This document shows, in pieces, positions 5,730 through 8,561 of a DNA stretch of 8,561 bases. Positions within the stretch are counted from its first letter, which is position 1; each line of letters opens with the position of its first letter. This DNA comes from Candidatus Altarchaeales archaeon (GTDB lineage: Archaea > Altiarchaeota > Altiarchaeia > IMC4 > SCGC-AAA252-I15), in assembly GCA_016867655.1 (NCBI GenBank), contig VGJA01000035.1, forward strand, positions 1-8,561, written 5' to 3'. The notes beneath the pieces are model-generated. The model had not been told where the DNA came from. It ran no database searches and was given only the letters and a program-made list of their open reading frames with translations. A program made the position numbers and the translations under genes.

Positions 5730-5927
5730 ATGATAATACCCATAAGATGTTTCAGCTGCGGCAAACCAGTTGCCCAGGATTGGGATGAATACACGAGGAG
5801 GACCGTGGAAGGAGAGAACCCGCAAAACGTTTTGGACTCTCTCGGCCACATGAGATACTGCTGCAGGCGGATGTTCATAAGCCACAGCGAAATAATTGAC
5901 GAACTGATGCAATACAAAAGGTTTTAA
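5730..5927 (+). CDS. rpoN: RNA polymerase subunit N (Rpo10/Rpb10)
   Basis: RpoN is a 65-residue zinc-binding subunit of the archaeal RNA polymerase assembly platform with D, L and P. The start MIIPIRCFSCGKPVAQDW has the CFSCG half of the atypical zinc site, and RYCCRRMFISH (43-53) has the paired cysteines of the second half; together they are unmistakable for Rpb10. The ATG at 5730 is set by GAGGTG (5719-5724) five bases upstream, a good match to the 16S rRNA 3' end. A longer in-frame reading starting at 5631 lies inside rps9 and is not the gene. It ends 6 bases before rpoK. Confidence 0.97.
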   Translation: MIIPIRCFSCGKPVAQDWDEYTRRTVEGENPQNVLDSLGHMRYCCRRMFISHSEIIDELMQYKRF

Positions 5928-5933
5928 CGGAAA

Positions 5934-6107
5934 ATGGAATACAACAGATATGAAGTCGCAAGGTTGATTGGCGCTCGCGCATTACAGATAAAGATGGGCG
6001 CGCCAGTTTTGGTGAAAGTGCCGAAGAATGTGGAGAGGCCGCTTGAGATAGCTGAGCTGGAGTTCAGTGAGGGCGTGCTTCCGTTGACTGTCAAGAGGGC
6101 TGCGTAA
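5934..6107 (+). CDS. rpoK: RNA polymerase subunit K (Rpo6/Rpb6/omega homologue)
   Basis: This 57-residue protein is the archaeal homologue of eukaryotic Rpb6 and bacterial omega, which clamps the largest subunit during polymerase assembly. [20 protein letters not shown] (3-22) contains the conserved [14 protein letters not shown] helix, and [14 protein letters not shown] (42-55) is the conserved C-terminal block. The protein is essentially the minimal core; many archaeal forms have extra N-terminal residues. It lies between rpoN (6 bases) and rps2 (2 bases). In many euryarchaea eno follows rpoK, but here rps2 follows directly. Confidence 0.96.
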   Translation: MEYNRYEVARLIGARALQIKMGAPVLVKVPKNVERPLEIAELEFSEGVLPLTVKRAA

Positions 6108-6109
6108 AA

Positions 6110-6796
6110 ATGTTGGAAGAAGAGGCAGGCGTTTCAGGAGGAGAGGACCTTTTGGTTCCCTTAGACCAGTATCTGTCCAACGGCGTTCACGTTGGTTTGA
6201 AATACAAGACAGTGGACATGAGGCCTTTCATATACAAGGTGAGGCAGGACAAACTCTGCGTTTTTGATGTCAAGATGATTGACGAACGCCTTCGCACAGC
6301 AGCCAAGTTCATCTCGCATTTCAAGCCAGAAGAGATTCTTGTGGTGTCCAACCGCGTTTACGGGAAGGCTCCGATAAAAAGGTTTGCGGAAGCCATTGGC
6401 GCCAGGGCGTTCTCAGACCGTTTTGTCTCAGGGTCTCTGACAAACCCAAACATAGAAACCTACCAGGAGCCAAAGCTTTTGATTGTCACAGACCCGACCG
6501 CAGACCAGCAGGCCATCAAAGAGGCCTCGGAGATGGGCATTCCAATACTGGCGATATGCGACACCAACACCAGAATACGGAACATAGACTTTGTGGTGCC
6601 TTCCAACAACAAAGGCAAGAACGCCTTGGCCTTAATATACTGGATTCTAGCCAAGGAAGTTTCCGCGATACAAGGCAAAGAGTTTACAGTCCCTTCCGAG
6701 GATTTCATATCCAAGGCAGAACCGCAGCCCTACCTCCTAGAACTGCAGGAGAAAGCCAGGCAGAAGAGACAAAAAAGAAGAACATTCAGAAGATAA
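6110..6796 (+). CDS. rps2: Small-subunit ribosomal protein uS2
   Basis: uS2 binds late in small-subunit assembly between head and body. Diagnostic segments are YLSNGVHVGLKYKTVDMRPF (21-40), ILVVSNRVYGKAPIKRFAEA (76-95), FVSGSLTNPN (105-114), LLIVTDPTADQQAIKEASEM (123-142) and IPILAICDTNTRIRNIDFVV (144-163). At 228 residues it is of normal archaeal length. The start is 2 bases after the rpoK stop. The C-terminal nine codons and stop (6767-6796) recur exactly at 7441-7470, beyond the toxin-antitoxin module. It is the last gene of the operon; an oligo-T run follows 11 bases after the stop. Confidence 0.96.
   Translation: MLEEEAGVSGGEDLLVPLDQYLSNGVHVGLKYKTVDMRPFIYKVRQDKLCVFDVKMIDERLRTAAKFISHFKPEEILVVSNRVYGKAPIKRFAEAIGARAFSDRFVSGSLTNPNIETYQEPKLLIVTDPTADQQAIKEASEMGIPILAICDTNTRIRNIDFVVPSNNKGKNALALIYWILAKEVSAIQGKEFTVPSEDFISKAEPQPYLLELQEKARQKRQKRRTFRR
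6767..6796 (+). repeat. 30-bp direct repeat, copy 1 (3' end of rps2)
   Basis: These 30 bases are codons 220-228 of rps2 (RQKRRTFRR) plus the TAA stop. They match 7441-7470 at every base, while the adjacent bases differ on both sides (G versus A before, A versus T after). The unit from one repeat start to the other is 674 bp and holds the whole toxin-antitoxin module. Confidence 0.95.
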
Positions 6797-6807
6797 ATTC
6801 CAAACGA

Positions 6808-6815
6808 TTTTTTTT
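6808..6815 (+). terminator. Oligo-T terminator after rps2
   Basis: A run of eight T lies 11 bases after the rps2 stop. Archaeal RNA polymerase commonly terminates at oligo-T without a hairpin, so this is a likely end of the ribosomal operon transcript. If the toxin-antitoxin module was inserted at the repeat, this terminator arrived with it. Confidence 0.55.
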
Positions 6816-6879
6816 GGGAAATATCTGCTCTACATGCTTGTTCTTGTAGTGTTTTAAGGCGTGTGATGGCCATAATCTA

Positions 6880-6886
6880 TTTATAT
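6880..6886 (+). promoter_or_regulatory. TATA box of the toxin-antitoxin module
   Basis: TTTATAT lies about 26 bases before a predicted transcription start near 6909 and about 50 bases before the antitoxin ATG. It is followed directly by the palindromic operator. Inferred from sequence and spacing. Confidence 0.55.
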
Positions 6887-6891
6887 GTCCA

Positions 6892-6919
6892 TTAAATAAT
6901 ATTATTTAACATTAAATAA
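6892..6919. promoter_or_regulatory. Palindromic operator for antitoxin autoregulation
   Basis: TTAAATAATATTATTTAA (6892-6909) is a perfect 18-bp palindrome. The half-site ATTAAATAA occurs at 6891-6899 and again at 6911-6919, giving a second partial site 20 bases further on. It lies between the TATA box and the predicted start, where binding of a ribbon-helix-helix antitoxin would block transcription. Autoregulation is typical for such modules; that this is the site is inference. Confidence 0.6.
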
Positions 6920-6932
6920 CTAGGTGGTAAAT

Positions 6933-7160
6933 ATGGTACTAAAGACATTCAACGTGCAAGAGGACATATACAGCAACTTCTCACGTTTTTGCAGGGAGCA
7001 CGGGCTCAGCATGAGCAAACAGATATCCTTTTTCATGGAGTACATGGTTGGAAAAGAGCCCCAGGCAAGAAAAGAATACCTGGAAAAACTTGAAAGAATC
7101 AGAAAAGGCAAATTCATCCCAGTGGCAAACTTTGCTGACAGATACAGACTGCAGAAATGA
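6933..7160 (+). CDS. Ribbon-helix-helix antitoxin of a type II TA module
   Basis: This 75-residue protein has an N-terminal beta-strand followed by two helices (LKTFNVQEDIYSNFSRFC, then HGLSMSKQISFFMEYMV), the pattern of ribbon-helix-helix DNA-binding antitoxins. It is followed by a charged helix (about 48-63) and a C-terminal segment (GKFIPVANFADRYRLQK) of the kind that wraps the toxin. The ATG at 6933 is preceded at 5 bases by AGGTGG (6922-6927); an in-frame GTG at 6924 lies inside that site. It should dimerise, bind the upstream palindrome and neutralise the toxin. Its stop overlaps the toxin start as ATGA, the usual coupling in TA operons. The family within the RHH superfamily is not determined. 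Confidence 0.8.
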   Translation: MVLKTFNVQEDIYSNFSRFCREHGLSMSKQISFFMEYMVGKEPQARKEYLEKLERIRKGKFIPVANFADRYRLQK

Positions 7161-7419
7161 CCTACCTACTGCAGATTTCTAAAGAACTTGACTGCAAATT
7201 CAAAAAACTCGCCAAGAAAAACAAAAAACAACTGCAAATCATAGGCAAAAAATCCAGCAAATACTAGAAAACCCGCAACACTTCAAGCCCCTAAGGGGAG
7301 ACTTGTATGGAATCTACAGAGTACACATAGACAAATCCTTCGTACTAACCTACGAAATAGACGAGAAAAACAAAACAGTAAAACTACTAGACTACGAACA
7401 CCACGACAAAATATACTAA
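7157..7419 (+). pseudogene. RelE/ParE-superfamily toxin, one-base frameshift
   Basis: From the ATG at 7157 the frame reads MTYLLQISKELDCKFKKLAK and continues to an early TAG at 7265 (36 residues). If one A is added to the A6 run at 7247-7252, the frame continues to TAA at 7417 as an 87-residue protein whose second half has the RelE/ParE pattern: LRGDLYGIYRVHI (46-58), FVLTYEIDEKNKTVKLLDYE (62-81) and HHDKIY at the end. Length, strand and ATGA overlap with the antitoxin fit a RelE-type ribosome-dependent mRNA interferase. The break could be a true inactivation, a homopolymer sequencing error, or slippage on the A run. ParE-like gyrase poisons share the fold, so the target is not certain. Confidence 0.8.
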
Positions 7420-7440
7420 CTTATAGAGAAACACATAGAA

Positions 7441-7470
7441 AGACAAAAAAGAAGAACATTCAGAAGATAA
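7441..7470 (+). repeat. 30-bp direct repeat, copy 2 (displaced rps2 end)
   Basis: Exact copy of the last nine codons and stop of rps2, lying 21 bases after the toxin stop. Upstream, the frame reads LIEKHIE before the repeat, loosely like the LQEKARQ of uS2, so similarity may extend weakly beyond 30 bases. No start codon or gene accompanies it, so it is a non-coding remnant. Confidence 0.95.
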
Positions 7471-7486
7471 TACATTCTACTTGGGA

Positions 7487-7502
7487 TACTACTTTGGTAG
7501 TA
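7487..7502. repeat. Hairpin between repeat copy 2 and eno
   Basis: TACTAC (7487-7492) and GTAGTA (7497-7502) form a perfect 6-bp stem with loop TTTG in the gap between the convergent toxin and enolase genes. It could mark transcript ends from either side, but there is no oligo-T tract. The rest of 7503-7590 shows no gene I can support. Confidence 0.4.
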
Positions 7503-7590
7503 GTGTAAATACTGCAAGGGCAAGGCATATAATGACCAGTAAAATAGCAGCCGTAATAGCAACTCATATCCTACCACTCATTTTCACACT

Positions 7591-8561
7591 TTATCTCAAG
7601 AATCTTTTCCCGTAGTATCTTGCTTTACTACTCAATTCTTCTTCAATCCTCAACAGCTGGTTGTATTTCGCGGTTCTTTCGCTTCTGGCTGGCGCACCTG
7701 TCTTTATTTGGCCGCACTCCAAGCCGACTACAAAGTCTGCTATGAATGCGTCTTCAGTCTCCCCTGACCTGTGGCTTACTGTGACGTGCCAGCTGTTGTT
7801 TGTCGTCAGCTTGGCTGATGCTATTGATTCGGAGATTGTTCCAATCTGGTTTACCTTGAGTAGTAGACTATTGACTGCTTCAAGCTCGATTGCCCTCTCA
7901 ATCCTCTTGACGTTTGTCACCAATAGGTCATCTCCGGTAATCTGTATTTTGTTGCCGAGTTTTTTGGTCATCTCCACCCAGCCGTTCCAGTCGTCTTCTG
8001 CCATGCCGTCTTCAATTGAGACTATCGGGAATGTTTCAGCCAATTCTGCGTAGAAGTCCACCATCTCGCCTGGCGTGTATTTTTTCTCGCCAATCATGTA
8101 GTAGTTTCCTTCTTTATAGTAGAATTCTGAAGAAGCCGGGTCTAAGGCGATTGCAATCTCTTTTGCATAGCCGGCCTCCTCTATTGCTTGTGTCATGATT
8201 TCAAGCCTCTCCTGCGGAGTCTTTATTGGAGGAACGAAACCGCCTTCATCCCCAAGCTGGACTGCGCTGTGGCCATACTTCTTTTTCAGCATGCCTTTCA
8301 GGGTGTGGTAGGTTTCCGCTGCCATCCGCAGTCCTTCCCTAAAGTTTTCAGCCCCAATGGGCATGAGCATGTTCTCCTGTAGGTCATTTTCCAAGCCAGC
8401 GTGCTTTCCGCCGTTTATGACATTCAGCTGCGGCGTCGGCAGCATTGAGGCTTTGGCTCCAGACAGCTTTCCGCAGTAGGTATACAAAGGCATTTTGCTT
8501 GCTGCAGCTCCAGCACGGCAGACCGCCATGCTAACGCCAAGAATCGCGTTTGCTCCCAGTC
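7591..8561 (-). CDS. eno: Enolase (phosphopyruvate hydratase), C-terminal part
   Basis: Enolase interconverts 2-phosphoglycerate and phosphoenolpyruvate in the cytosol. The window holds the last 322 residues; about 100 N-terminal residues are off the right edge. Numbering from the first visible residue, the conserved elements are NGGKHA (49-54), the catalytic glutamate in LGDEGGF (102-108), metal ligands in ALDPASSEF (D140), SIEDG (E183) and ITGDDL (D210), the catalytic lysine in LLLKVNQIG (K235), and SHRSGETED (262-270). All active-site motifs are intact, so it should be functional. The ATG at 8529 is internal: the frame continues upstream as LGANAILGVS. It is convergent to rps2 and the toxin module. 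In many euryarchaea eno is co-directional between rpoK and rps2, so this placement is rearranged. Confidence 0.97.
   Translation of the reverse strand, partial: LGANAILGVSMAVCRAGAAASKMPLYTYCGKLSGAKASMLPTPQLNVINGGKHAGLENDLQENMLMPIGAENFREGLRMAAETYHTLKGMLKKKYGHSAVQLGDEGGFVPPIKTPQERLEIMTQAIEEAGYAKEIAIALDPASSEFYYKEGNYYMIGEKKYTPGEMVDFYAELAETFPIVSIEDGMAEDDWNGWVEMTKKLGNKIQITGDDLLVTNVKRIERAIELEAVNSLLLKVNQIGTISESIASAKLTTNNSWHVTVSHRSGETEDAFIADFVVGLECGQIKTGAPARSERTAKYNQLLRIEEELSSKARYYGKRFLR

Noticed and set aside
7489..7566. UGA recoding (Sec or Trp) in the frame after eno
   Set aside because: rps11, rpoD, rpl13 and the antitoxin all use TGA as a stop, and no recoding structure is visible.
7532..7615. 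Plus-strand 27-codon hydrophobic ORF (MTSKIAAVIATHILPLIFTL start)
   Set aside because: It overlaps the end of eno, lacks a ribosome site, and hydrophobic composition on both strands here is what complementary AT-rich codons give by chance.
1..8561. CRISPR array, complete transposon or prophage
   Set aside because: No regularly spaced repeats and no transposase, integrase or phage structural gene is present; the only long direct repeat is the pair flanking the TA module.

Overview
The window comes from an archaeon. It carries an archaeal ribosomal-protein/RNA-polymerase cluster (S13, S4, S11, RpoD, tRNA-Leu, L18e, L13, S9, RpoN, RpoK, S2). L18e, RpoN and RpoK are of archaeal/eukaryotic type, both tRNA genes have bulge-helix-bulge introns next to the anticodon, the tRNA 3' ends lack an encoded CCA, and promoters are TATA boxes rather than -35/-10 elements. 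Tight packing, overlapping genes and very short RpoN/RpoK proteins suggest a small-genome lineage (DPANN-like), but this last point is only inference.

Layout. At the left end is the N-terminal half of the ribosome-recycling ATPase ABCE1/Rli1 (minus strand). It is divergent from a small heavy-metal-binding (HMA) protein and shares a perfectly palindromic TATA element with it. The HMA gene converges on, and overlaps by three bases, a minus-strand metallo-beta-lactamase-fold hydrolase. A second divergent AT-rich promoter then serves the hydrolase and tRNA-Ser(UGA). The translation/transcription operon runs from 1896 to 6796 on the plus strand, with an intron-containing tRNA-Leu(GAG) embedded between rpoD and rpl18e. 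Most junctions overlap or are separated by only a few bases, so genes are probably translationally coupled. The last gene is rps2.

Downstream of rps2 is a compact type II toxin-antitoxin module: a ribbon-helix-helix antitoxin with a palindromic operator, and a RelE/ParE-superfamily toxin broken by a one-base frameshift in an A6 run. An exact 30-base copy of the 3' end of rps2 (last nine codons plus stop) occurs again just after the toxin. The module is therefore bracketed by direct repeats, which suggests insertion at, or duplication of, the end of rps2. A partial enolase gene on the minus strand fills the right end. In many euryarchaea eno sits inside this operon between rpoK and rps2; here those two genes are adjacent and eno is convergent, on the far side of the toxin-antitoxin insertion.

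Together the genes cover ribosome assembly, RNA polymerase assembly, ribosome recycling and two tRNAs. The most notable unexplained structures are the rps2-end duplication around the TA module, a G-quadruplex-capable sequence inside the 90-nt tRNA-Leu intron, the structured leader of the S13 operon, and the palindromic TATA box between ABCE1 and the HMA gene.
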